A stretch of 64,000 bases of DNA, from positions 1,461,409 through 1,525,408 of the forward strand of contig NZ_CP036264.1 of assembly GCF_008035925.1 (NCBI RefSeq). Reading direction: 5' to 3'. Source of the stretch: Stieleria maiorica. GTDB lineage: Bacteria; Planctomycetota; Planctomycetia; Pirellulales; Pirellulaceae. Shown here one piece after another: positions 45,663-55,200 of the stretch; positions within the stretch are counted from its first letter, which is position 1; every line of letters starts with the position of its first letter. The translations under genes and the position numbers were made by a program. The notes below the pieces were generated by a model. It did not search any database, was not told the DNA's origin, and saw only the letters and a list, made by a program, of their open reading frames with translations.

Positions 45663-47003
45663 TCAAATCAGCCGCTTGGCCGCGTCGCACAGTGATTGGG
45701 CTTGGGATTCGGATTCCGCCTCGGCGATCATCCGCACGATCGGTTCGGTGTTGCTGCCGCGGACCAACAACCAGCGATCGGGCCAGGCCAGTCGCAGCCC
45801 GTCACTTTGGTCGACGCTGGCGTCGGAGAATTTTTCGCAAAGTTGTTGAAAAAGTTCTGGTAAGCGATCGGTCGATACCGCTGCTTTGTCTTTGCAGATG
45901 GCCAGTTTGGGGAGCGCATCGGCAAGCTCCGCCAACGATTTGCCGGTCGAGGCCATCAGGTCCAACACCTGGGCCATGGCGACGAAGCTGTCGCGGACGT
46001 AACCGACCCGCGGGTCGATCGGCCCACCGTTGCCTTCGCCGCCGTAGGTGGCTCCGTTGGCGATCATTTTGTCGGCCACGTTGGCTTCACCGACGGCGCT
46101 GCGATAGGCCGGGACGCCGGCTGCTTCGGCCAACCGTTCGCTCATCCCGCTGGTCGCCCCGTTGATGACAATCGGGCCGCGAGTCGCATCGTCGGTCAGG
46201 GCGCGTTGAACGCACAATGCCAACGTGTACTCTTCGCCGATGTAGCGACCCTCGCCATCAATCAACGCCAACCGGTCGGCGTCGGGGTCTTGGCAGAATC
46301 CGACGGCGCACCCGGATTTGGAAACCGTCTCGGCGACACCGGCCAAGTTTTCCGCGGTCGGTTCGGGGACGTGTTCGAATTGGCCGTCGGGGGTTGCACC
46401 GAGCGCGGTCACGTCGCAACCGAGTGCCGTCAGCAAACGCACGCCCAACAAGCCCCCGGCACCATGATTGCTGTCGATCAGGACCCGGTACTTTGCCGCC
46501 CGAATCGCATCGACAGCGACGGTCTTGAGGACGGCATCTAGGTGGGCTTGGTGCGGATCGGACTCGGTGCTCACGTCGCCGATTTCGTCGAAGGGGCACC
46601 AGGCGGCGGTTCCGGCCAAATAGGCGTCACGGATTTTAGCGCCGGTGTCTGCGTCGAGCACTCGGCCGTCGCCGCCGAACAGCTTGATCCCGTTGTAGGG
46701 CGGCGGGTTGTGGCTGGCGGAGATCTGGACGGCACCGGCGGCGCCGGTGTGTTTGACCAGCACACCGATCGTGGGTGTGGACGCCACGTCGGCGTCAATC
46801 ACGTTGCGACCGCAGGCCCGGAGCGCGGCGACGATCGCGTCACGCAGCATCGGGCCGCTGCTGCGTCCGTCGCGGCCGACGATGATCGTGCCCGCCGGCA
46901 GTTGTGCGGCGAATGCCGCCACGTAGCCGCCGGCGACGACGGGGGTCAACGTTTCGCCGACGATTCCGCGAAGTCCGCTGACACTGATGATTAACTTGCT
47001 CAT
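45663..47003 (-). CDS. Phosphoglucosamine mutase-like phosphohexomutase
   Basis: A 446-aa alpha-D-phosphohexomutase that swaps phosphate between C1 and C6 of a sugar. The active Ser97 lies in QISASHNPPPYNGIKLF, the Mg2+ loop is DPDADRLAL, the sugar-binding loop is GGEGNGGPI, and the phosphate-binding loop is RGSNTEPIVR. Length and the GEGNGGPI loop favour phosphoglucosamine mutase (GlmM-like, glucosamine-6-P to glucosamine-1-P), but phosphomannomutase activity is possible. It is divergent from a second, larger mutase with 183 nt between. Confidence 0.9.
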   Translation of the reverse strand: MSKLIISVSGLRGIVGETLTPVVAGGYVAAFAAQLPAGTIIVGRDGRSSGPMLRDAIVAALRACGRNVIDADVASTPTIGVLVKHTGAAGAVQISASHNPPPYNGIKLFGGDGRVLDADTGAKIRDAYLAGTAAWCPFDEIGDVSTESDPHQAHLDAVLKTVAVDAIRAAKYRVLIDSNHGAGGLLGVRLLTALGCDVTALGATPDGQFEHVPEPTAENLAGVAETVSKSGCAVGFCQDPDADRLALIDGEGRYIGEEYTLALCVQRALTDDATRGPIVINGATSGMSERLAEAAGVPAYRSAVGEANVADKMIANGATYGGEGNGGPIDPRVGYVRDSFVAMAQVLDLMASTGKSLAELADALPKLAICKDKAAVSTDRLPELFQQLCEKFSDASVDQSDGLRLAWPDRWLLVRGSNTEPIVRMIAEAESESQAQSLCDAAKRLI

Positions 47004-47186
47004 CCAATGGTTCCGATTGCGCTAAAGATTCGGTACAAGGCGCCGTTGCCCCCCATGACTCTGGTTCGACCGGCGGTCGAGTCAACCGGTCGTTGCAATG
47101 CACACCGGTAAATAAATAGAATCGCCGGCGACCGTATCGGCAAGAACACGTGATCGCCTCTCCGCTGAACCACAGGCACCCTCTCG

Positions 47187-49001
47187 ATGAACGCTACCGA
47201 CGCCCTGGCCGCCGCGAAACAAGCGGTTTCCGACGGAAAACTGAGCGAAACGGCTGTTGAAAATATCCAGCGTTGGCTGACCGAAGATCGTTACGCGCAG
47301 TACCGCGATCAGGTCGCCACAGAGATTAGGCAGCAGAAGTGGCAAGCACTCGACGACGCGTTCTGGACCATCATCCCGTTCGGAACCGGCGGCCGCCGCG
47401 GTCGCATGCACCCGATCGGTTCCAATGCCATCAACGACCGCACGATCGGTGAAAGCGCCCAGGGGCTTGCCGACTATGTGGTCGACTACCACAAGGGGCA
47501 AAAGGATCTGTCGTGCGTGATCGCATACGACACGCGGCACCAATCGCGACATTTCGCCGAACTGTGTGCCGGAATCATGGTCGCGGCCGGGTTCAAGGTC
47601 TATTTCATCGACGACTATCGCGCCACACCCCAACTGTCGTTTGCCGTCAGGTACAAGAACTGTGATTGCGGCATCATGGTCACCGCCAGCCACAATCCGC
47701 CCAGCGACAACGCCGTCAAAGTCTATTGGTCCAGCGGCGCGCAAGTCCTGCCGCCGCACGACAAAGCCATCATCGATCGAGTGATGAGCTGCGAAGAGAT
47801 CCGCGTCACACCCTTCGCAGAGGCTCAAGCCGAAGGCAAGGTCGAGATCATTACCGCAGAAATCGACGAAGCTTTTGTGAAGGTTGCTTCCGAGCAAGCG
47901 TTCGAAGGTTCGCGTGACGTCCGTATTTTGTACACGCCGCTGCACGGGGTGGGCGCCGAAGCCGTGATGCCGTTGTTGGCCGCCGACGGTTTTTCGGACG
48001 TCGAAGTGTATGGTCCGCATGCCGAAAAGAGCGGTGATTTTCCCAATGTCCCGGGGCATGTTTCCAACCCCGAGAACAAAGCCGTTTTTGATGCTCCCGT
48101 CGAATACGCCCAAGCGGGCGGTTTCGACTTGGTCTTGGCCACCGACCCGGATTGTGACCGATTGGGCGTCGCCGCACCGTTGACGTTGGATCCGTCCGGC
48201 CCTTGGGGCACGTTCAACGGAAATCAAATCGGCGCGCTGTTGGCCGACTACATTTTGGGCAAACGCAAACAAGCGGGCACGCTGTCGGCCGACCACTACG
48301 TGATCAAGACCCTGGTGACGACCGAGCTGGTCCGCAGCCTGTGTGACAGCTATGGCGTGCGATGCGTCGGGGATCTGTTGGTCGGATTCAAGTACATCGC
48401 CCAGGCCATGGATGCCAACGGCCCGGACAAGTTTGCGTTCGGCACCGAAGAATCGCACGGCTACCTGGTCGGCCAGTACTGCCGCGACAAAGACGGCGCG
48501 GTCGCCTGCATGTTGCTCAGCGAATTGGCGGCCGATTTGAAACAACGCGGCGTGTCGATGCACGAACATCTGGCCACGCTCTACCGAACACACGGGCTGC
48601 ACCGCGAACAGCTGATCAATCTGTTCATGGAAGGCAGCGAGGGGATGGCCGCGATGCAGCGTTTGATGAAGGCGTTCCGTGAATCGCCGCCGGAGGCGAT
48701 GGCCGGCATCCCGGTGACGCGCGTCCGCGATTACCTGAACAGTGTCGCCACGGACACCGCGACCGGTGAATCGTCGCCGCTGGGTGATCCGGTCGGCAAT
48801 CTGATCATCATGGATCTGGCCGAAGCAGGGAATTACGTCGCCGCCCGGCCCAGCGGCACCGAGCCCAAAATCAAGCTCTACGTGTTCACCAAACTGAGCG
48901 CCGAGGAGTCCCAAGACCTGGATGCCGCCGCGGAAAAACTTGGCCAGCGACTCGAGGCACTCGAATCCGACATGCGAGCCTTCGCCAAAGCCAATAGCTG
49001 A
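47187..49001 (+). CDS. Phosphoglucomutase/phosphomannomutase (PgcA-like)
   Basis: A 604-aa phosphohexomutase of the longer PgcA/PGM2 type. The N-terminal part is WTIIPFGTGGRRGRMHPIGS, the catalytic Ser168 lies in GIMVTASHNPPSDN, the Mg2+ loop is ATDPDCDRLGV, the sugar loop is FGTEESHGYLVG, and the phosphate loop is RPSGTEPKIKLY. It likely interconverts glucose-1-phosphate and glucose-6-phosphate to feed UDP-glucose and glycogen. It is oriented away from the GlmM-like gene. All catalytic loops are intact. Confidence 0.92.
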   Translation: MNATDALAAAKQAVSDGKLSETAVENIQRWLTEDRYAQYRDQVATEIRQQKWQALDDAFWTIIPFGTGGRRGRMHPIGSNAINDRTIGESAQGLADYVVDYHKGQKDLSCVIAYDTRHQSRHFAELCAGIMVAAGFKVYFIDDYRATPQLSFAVRYKNCDCGIMVTASHNPPSDNAVKVYWSSGAQVLPPHDKAIIDRVMSCEEIRVTPFAEAQAEGKVEIITAEIDEAFVKVASEQAFEGSRDVRILYTPLHGVGAEAVMPLLAADGFSDVEVYGPHAEKSGDFPNVPGHVSNPENKAVFDAPVEYAQAGGFDLVLATDPDCDRLGVAAPLTLDPSGPWGTFNGNQIGALLADYILGKRKQAGTLSADHYVIKTLVTTELVRSLCDSYGVRCVGDLLVGFKYIAQAMDANGPDKFAFGTEESHGYLVGQYCRDKDGAVACMLLSELAADLKQRGVSMHEHLATLYRTHGLHREQLINLFMEGSEGMAAMQRLMKAFRESPPEAMAGIPVTRVRDYLNSVATDTATGESSPLGDPVGNLIIMDLAEAGNYVAARPSGTEPKIKLYVFTKLSAEESQDLDAAAEKLGQRLEALESDMRAFAKANS

Positions 49002-49119
49002 GGGATCGGTGGGAGAGGCTTCCAGCCTGTCCGTACGGGTCTCAATCTCGCGTAGCGGAACTCGTCAGCGGTTTGGCGTGTCGGATAGATCAACAAGCCC
49101 TTGACGACTTCCGCGACCA

Positions 49120-51429
49120 CTAGAATTCGTCGGGCAATGCCAACAACCGTTTGGACTCTTCCAACAAAAACTCGGCGTCCATGAACGGTTCGTAGCTGAT
49201 GTCTTGCCAACGCACGTGTCCTTGCCCGTCGATCAAGAAGGTTCCGTGCAAGGGTTGGTCTTCGAAATCATCCCAGCAACGAAATGTTTTGAACACCTGT
49301 TGCTCGCCATCAGAATACAGCGGCAAGTCGAGTTTCTTGTCAAAGGCCTTGATTCCGGTCATCAAATCATCGGGCGACTCGGTGCTGATGCCGACCAGAT
49401 CGATGCCGGCCTTGCGAAAGGCATCCACGTGCGGCGAAAACGCGTGCAGTTGTTCGACGCAGTGCAAGCAGCCGAAGCCGAGATAGAAAATCAGGATCCT
49501 GGGGCGGTTGCCAAGTTCGACGTCCGTGACGACATCACCCTCGGGCGTTTTCGCTTGCCACGATTCACTCATGGACGGTTGCCAGCGGAACGGGCCCAGT
49601 TCATCGAGCGGAGGCCGCGCGCCGAGGTCGTTTGCCGGGGCGGGCTTCTTGCGCCAATCCGCTTCGGCGCCGGCCGATTCGGCCACGTCGGCCAGCGTGG
49701 CCAGTAAGGGGGTGTTCAGGTCCGCTTCGGCGGCGACGGTTCGCAGTTCTTCAAACCGCTTTTTTGCCTGGTCCTGTTTGCCGTCTTTCCACAACAGGTC
49801 GACCAGAACGGCCAGCGGGCGAACCTCGGATGGACCCGATTTGACGGCCCGCTCGGCCGCTTTGATGGCGGCGGCGCGGTCACCGGCCATCCCCAACCAC
49901 CGGGCCTCCATGGTCGCGTCCAGTTTGGCGGCCTTGAGGTGCTTGTTCAGCGCCGCGACGTCCTTGCGTTTGACCGCCGCTGCTGCTGCGACTCGGGCGA
50001 TGACTTGGCGCAACGATTCCAGTTCCTTCTTCAACTCCTTCGGTGCGTCGTTGTCTTCCGCAGTTTCACTGTCCGCGGTTTCACTGTCCGCGGTTTCACT
50101 GTCCGCGGCGTCCAGCAGACGCGATTGCAATTCGATTCGCTGGCGTTGCAGTTTGCGAAGCGATTTCGCACCGTCGGATTTGGCCCCCGTCATGAACTGT
50201 GCCACGCCCAGCCAGCCGAGTTCGTTTTGGCGTGTCTCTTGATGTTCGGTCGGCGGCAAGTACTGGCCGCCCAATTCATCAATCAGTTGTTGCCACAATC
50301 CATAACCGGTCAACGTTTGCACCAGACGTTGCCGGCCGTATTGATAGCTGCCGCGTTTTTCCAGCGAGTTGTACTCGGGGTGCCGCGGTAAGGAGACCAG
50401 ATTTCGCGCCAGATCGACGGCTTCGTCGACGCGTCCGATGTGATTCAGATTGCGGACCAGCCATTCGTTGTTGTGCGCGAAGTTGTGAATCTGGTCGGGC
50501 ATCAGCCGTGTGCGAATCATGTGTGAGTGGTCGACGCGTGCGGAGGCTTCTTGTTGCCAGGCGGCATCGGAGTATCGTTTCAGCTTGGAGTAAATGTGGC
50601 CGGGCATGTGCCACATGTGGGCGATCCCCGGACTGGACGGACCGCACTCGGCCGCCGAGACCAACGCGTTTTCCGGGCGTGCCGAATCCCACAAGTGGAT
50701 TCGATAGTGATGGGCCGGATGATCCGGATTGGCGGCAAAGATTTCCGCCAGCAACGCTTCGACGGCATAGCGGCTGGTCAGTTTGACGCCGTAGCGGTCC
50801 CCCATCCACAGCTGGACTACCAGGAATGCTTTGGCTTCGATGTCGTCGGGAGACTCGTGCAAGATCTTTTCCAGATCGGCGATGTAACGTTCACCACGTT
50901 TCGTCTTTTCCTCCTTCTCGCGTTCTTTCCGGTCTTTTGATGGCTCGTCGTCATCGTCTGTTTGGTCCTGCTTGGGCAGGAAACGATCCAGAGCATCGAT
51001 GTAGAGTTTCTCTCGCTTGGACGTGTTTTTCGCTGATTTCTCTTTGGCCTCGTCGATAAACCCCCGGGCCCTATCGTCGTTGTTGACATTGGCCATCGCC
51101 ATGCCCCAGTACGCGATCGCCAGATCGGGATCCTCCTTGGCGGCTTGGCGAAACGAGCGTTCGGCTTCCAGGTACCAGAACCCGTGCAGCTGAGCGATCC
51201 CTTGTTCGATAAAACCTTGGGCAGCTTCGGACTCTGTCGACGTGGGGAACTCGATTTTCGCCATCCCCGGCATCATCACCGCGGCTTGGCGTGGGCCTTG
51301 GTTGAAGGCTTCGCCGTGGTAGCTGTGACCGGCGGCGACCGAATCGGTTGCCGCAGAGTCGGCGGCATCAAGAGGTGACGCAGTCGAACCGACGAGCAAA
51401 ACGATGCAGAAGACACGAAAAAAAGACAT
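49120..51429 (-). CDS. Secreted TPR protein with C-terminal redoxin (AhpC/TSA-like) domain
   Basis: A 769-aa protein from ATG 51429, opening with a signal peptide (FFRVFCIVLLVGSTASPLDA). Residues ~50-620 are helical and TPR-like (WYLEAERSFRQAAKEDPDLA; AIAYWGMAMAN), with low-complexity charged and Ser/Glu/Thr/Ala/Asp stretches. The final ~140 residues form a thioredoxin-fold redoxin: RILIFYLGFGCLHCVEQL with a C-x-x-C pair, then HGTFLIDGQGHVRW. CxxC suggests thiol-disulfide exchange outside the cytoplasm. The redox partner is unknown. A triple 15-bp repeat at about 50063-50107 encodes SETAD units. Confidence 0.85.
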   Translation of the reverse strand: MSFFRVFCIVLLVGSTASPLDAADSAATDSVAAGHSYHGEAFNQGPRQAAVMMPGMAKIEFPTSTESEAAQGFIEQGIAQLHGFWYLEAERSFRQAAKEDPDLAIAYWGMAMANVNNDDRARGFIDEAKEKSAKNTSKREKLYIDALDRFLPKQDQTDDDDEPSKDRKEREKEEKTKRGERYIADLEKILHESPDDIEAKAFLVVQLWMGDRYGVKLTSRYAVEALLAEIFAANPDHPAHHYRIHLWDSARPENALVSAAECGPSSPGIAHMWHMPGHIYSKLKRYSDAAWQQEASARVDHSHMIRTRLMPDQIHNFAHNNEWLVRNLNHIGRVDEAVDLARNLVSLPRHPEYNSLEKRGSYQYGRQRLVQTLTGYGLWQQLIDELGGQYLPPTEHQETRQNELGWLGVAQFMTGAKSDGAKSLRKLQRQRIELQSRLLDAADSETADSETADSETAEDNDAPKELKKELESLRQVIARVAAAAAVKRKDVAALNKHLKAAKLDATMEARWLGMAGDRAAAIKAAERAVKSGPSEVRPLAVLVDLLWKDGKQDQAKKRFEELRTVAAEADLNTPLLATLADVAESAGAEADWRKKPAPANDLGARPPLDELGPFRWQPSMSESWQAKTPEGDVVTDVELGNRPRILIFYLGFGCLHCVEQLHAFSPHVDAFRKAGIDLVGISTESPDDLMTGIKAFDKKLDLPLYSDGEQQVFKTFRCWDDFEDQPLHGTFLIDGQGHVRWQDISYEPFMDAEFLLEESKRLLALPDEF

Positions 51430-52214
51430 GTGACGGTGCAAGCGATCGAGGTGGGGAGATTGGGTGGGAAGCGAATTGTAGTGCAATCGATTGCCAAATT
51501 CATTTTCTTACCCCCCAAATATTCTTACCGCTTTCCCGCGCTACCCACGCGCATTTCATCACCAGACGCCTTGTCCGCAGCGCGAACCCCTTTGGACCGG
51601 GGGTGTCCGATCGGTAGCGATCCTTGCTACCGACAGTGTTGAAAAGGGGCTTTGACCGGCCCCCGACTTGTCTGATTCATGGGGATTTGTTTGTCGCTCG
51701 GTAGACTTTCGACGGCGAATCCCGCGGGGCCGTGTCATCACAGCGGCTACTCGTGTGGGAGCAGCCGGATACGGAATCTCGGATTTCATTAGACCACTCG
51801 TATGAAGTCCGTTTGGATACGATGCGCCGCATCGTCTCGGGGCTTCGCCCCAACTGTGAACCGATTCAGACAGGTTGATCATGCGTCGAATCCTGAAAAC
51901 AGAACGAATGCCACCGGCAAGATCAGGCGCATGCCGCTTACCGGGGGCCAGGAAGACGGGCGGTTGAGTCCATCGCTGAGAACGCAACGGGCGTTCCCGG
52001 CGAACATTGGACCATCGTTTTCTGGGGACAGGAATTCGATCGCGACGAGAACGCTGACTCGATGCAAACTATGCCGATGGCTTGTTGCTCGCTGTGGCGA
52101 AACGGCACATTCTTTCGCCTCAGCGGGCCAGCCCATCGGTCGCTTCTGATAAAAAATTGTCGTGTCGTGGACTTCTCCGCGTGCACGACCGAATTGCAGT
52201 TGTAGGAATCGTCC
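51430..52214. other. Long intergenic region (785 nt) with no confident gene
   Basis: It contains a palindrome TCGGTAGC/GCTACCGA (51611-51618 and 51626-51633). An open frame on the plus strand runs from about 51903 to a TAG at 52203-52205. Its later part has normal-looking residues (GEHWTIVFWGQEFDRDENAD), but the only ATGs are near its end (52062; 47 aa). It may be a gene remnant, a tiny gene or chance. The promoter for the large 52215 gene should lie here; AGGA about 8 nt before its ATG is its ribosome site. Confidence 0.5.
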
Positions 52215-55200
52215 ATGCGTGATCTCGATCTCTGGCTTGCCTTGGGCGATAGCGATTCGGTTGCCGACTTGGCAATTCAGATCGATGCGCTTGCCCATGC
52301 GCCGCTGCACCGCCGCACACCGTTTTTCGCTCGGCTTTTGCCACTGGCGCGTCACGCGGATCCGGGGGTGCGTCGGGCCACGCTGAAAACGTTTGCCGGT
52401 TGCGATGGGTTGCGGGTGCGGCGTGAATGCGTGGTGGCGTTGGACGATGAAGCACCCGAGGTCGTCTCGACGGCGCTTGACGTGATCGCGTCGGCCCCGC
52501 GACGGTCCACATGGGCGCATGCCCTCTTTCATCGACGCTCTGAAGTGCGTCGTGACGCGGTGGCGATTGCGATGGGCGGCGGTTCACAGGGCCGCCCCCA
52601 GGCCCACGACGCCGATCTGTCGTTGTTCTTGCTGGCCGATGTCGACAGCCAGGGCGTCGTTGTCGACCACTTGGACGAACTGCAACTGGACCATGTTCCG
52701 TTTCATTTGCTGATCGATTTGCATCGCACCGGTCATCTGGATGATGGAATCGCCCGGCGGTTGGTATTGAGGTCGTCGGTTGACGATCTGCTGATTTTCA
52801 TTCGCGAGGGGCTGTCCGCCGACAGCAGCAAGCCCGACGTCGGTTGGTTGATCGATCTGTTTTGGGAGGCGGGCGATCTGAACGACGTGGAATACACTTC
52901 GTCGCGTTTCCCGCGTGGTGTGTTTGCATCGTTGTGCGAATCGATCGCCGCCAAGCGTGGTTGGTGGTTGGACCAAGACTTTGTCCTGTTATGCCAAGAC
53001 ATCGCGAGACAACGCGGGCATTGGAATTTGGAGATCGCCCGGATTTGTGTGTTGGACATGGCACAGGAAGCGGCGTGGTTGTACGAGAAAATATTGCCCG
53101 CGGATGTTTTTCGAACCTCCATGGAAGTGCTTTACGAACGTGGGCTCGCCCGCGATGAAGTCAGCGGGACGATCGTCGACCAGCTTCTGCAGTTGCCGTT
53201 TTGCCGACGACCGAGCGGGCAACTCGACTTGTGGACACTCGGCGCGATCCTGCATTTGCGCCGCCGAGACGGATTCAAACGATTGCTCGGCATTTACAAA
53301 TCCTCTCAGATCGCCGCCGGATTTGACGAACATCCCGAGGAATCGGTGCGGTTGTTTTCGTATCCCGGGGCCACTCGCCAGCGCAGCGATCTGATTGAGG
53401 CGGTTTTCGCGCGGCGCCGAAAAGATCCCTTGGCGGTCGCAGTGATGATGTGCGCGTTGCCGGCCGACGGACTGGCTTTTGCCGCGCGTTTGACGGCGCA
53501 TGAGACGGTCAAGGCACTGCGCGCCCTAGCGGAACTGTGTGTGCGCCAGGGGTGGTCGGTTTCAGCCAACAAATCGGCAGCGATCTCCCATCAGCTCTCT
53601 CGGCGATTCTTCGTCGGGGACACCTTGCATCATGACGCCTTTGCCACCTTCCTGAATCAGTGGCTGCAAGGCGAGTGGTCATCGTTTGGCGATGTCCAGG
53701 ATCGTCTCCGGGACGAGATCGCAGTCGATTCTGACCATCGGGTTGTGCGTCACTGCGCAGACTTTTCGGTCGCCGTTGACGTGATGACCGACGTCGTGCG
53801 ACGGATGGACACCGCGGACATTGCCAAGTGGATTCGCGAAACGCTACCGCCGGCGACGATCGCAAGGTTTTTGTCGTTGATGCCTTGCTGCAGCGGTCTG
53901 TCGTACGCACTGGAGATCGCGTTAGCGCAGGAATTGGCGGGGCATGCGGACCCGGCAATTGCCCGCTGGGCCGGTGATCGTGTCGTGATCGCCGATCGGG
54001 GAACGAGTCATCATCAAACGCTCGCCGAAATCGATGAAACGAGCCGGATGACGCCGATATCGGATGCTTTGGCCCAAGAAATCCGTACCGCGGCCCCGCA
54101 TCGGTTGGAGTCGGTTGTGCGACCGTTGGGGACGGGGCGTCGTCGCGGGATCGCGGCGGCGTTTGCCGATCGTGCCGACCCGGTCAACCACGACGAAAGG
54201 GTTTGGGCGTGCGTCGCACTGCTCTGTTCCGGGGACGGAATCGATGACGTTGCGGCGGGCGTTGCACGCTATTCACTGGACCAAGACGGCATCATTAACG
54301 CGGCCGCCAATGAGCTGACATCGCTGGGGGATTTTGCCAATCTCGGAACTCTGGGCCTGGTCGTGATGTATCGCTGGGAGGCTGCCGCGTTCGCGTTCGC
54401 CCAGCGGTGCATGCGGAAGGACGATGAATGCATCGGCTGGATTCGTTTCGCCGACGAACTGGTTTCGAAGACGCTCGCCCATGACGTCGTTCAATGTCTC
54501 GCGCGCGTGCTGGCCTTGTTGATCGCGCGGGATTCGCCCCGTGCGACCGAACTGCTCACCGAATCTCATCTGGCGGCTTGGCTGGAACGGTTACCAACGA
54601 GCGGCGGAAAGCAAGCCGCCGGCGTGCTGATGCGGACGTTCAAGGCAGGATTGAACCCATCGGCAATGGCCGCACTGCGTGATCGAGCCGCCGAGATTCT
54701 GCCCAACGTGTCGGATGAACTTCAATTTGCACTTCGACCGTGGGTCGATGCGGCCGACCTTGGTTCGATGGCGATCACCGCCCGCGTTCGCAAGGAACCC
54801 AGCAGTCCCGATCTTGCGAGTGAGATCGCCGAATGTACAGACCTGCAGCGGCTATCCGATTGGCTTGAAGATCGAAACAGTGGGGGCGTCAGTGATGCCG
54901 CCGTGCGTCTGGTGGAACTCGGTCAGGCAGGGATCTGGAGCTTGGTTTCCACTTTGACCAAGCCGAATCCGGTGCGCTGCGTATCGATGATCGCGGAAAC
55001 CATTGCACTTTGGCCGACCGAATCGATCGAACTCCTGAGGGAGTTGATCGATGGAGATCGCCCGCTGCCCGATTCGGTCCGATTTCTCGTCGCATTGGAA
55101 GCGTTGGATGCGTTTGGTGCAGAAAACGCCGACGCTCCGGGTATCCCGATCAACGCGACGCTGGATGCTGTCGCCCAATGGTTACTGCGACCGTGTGATG

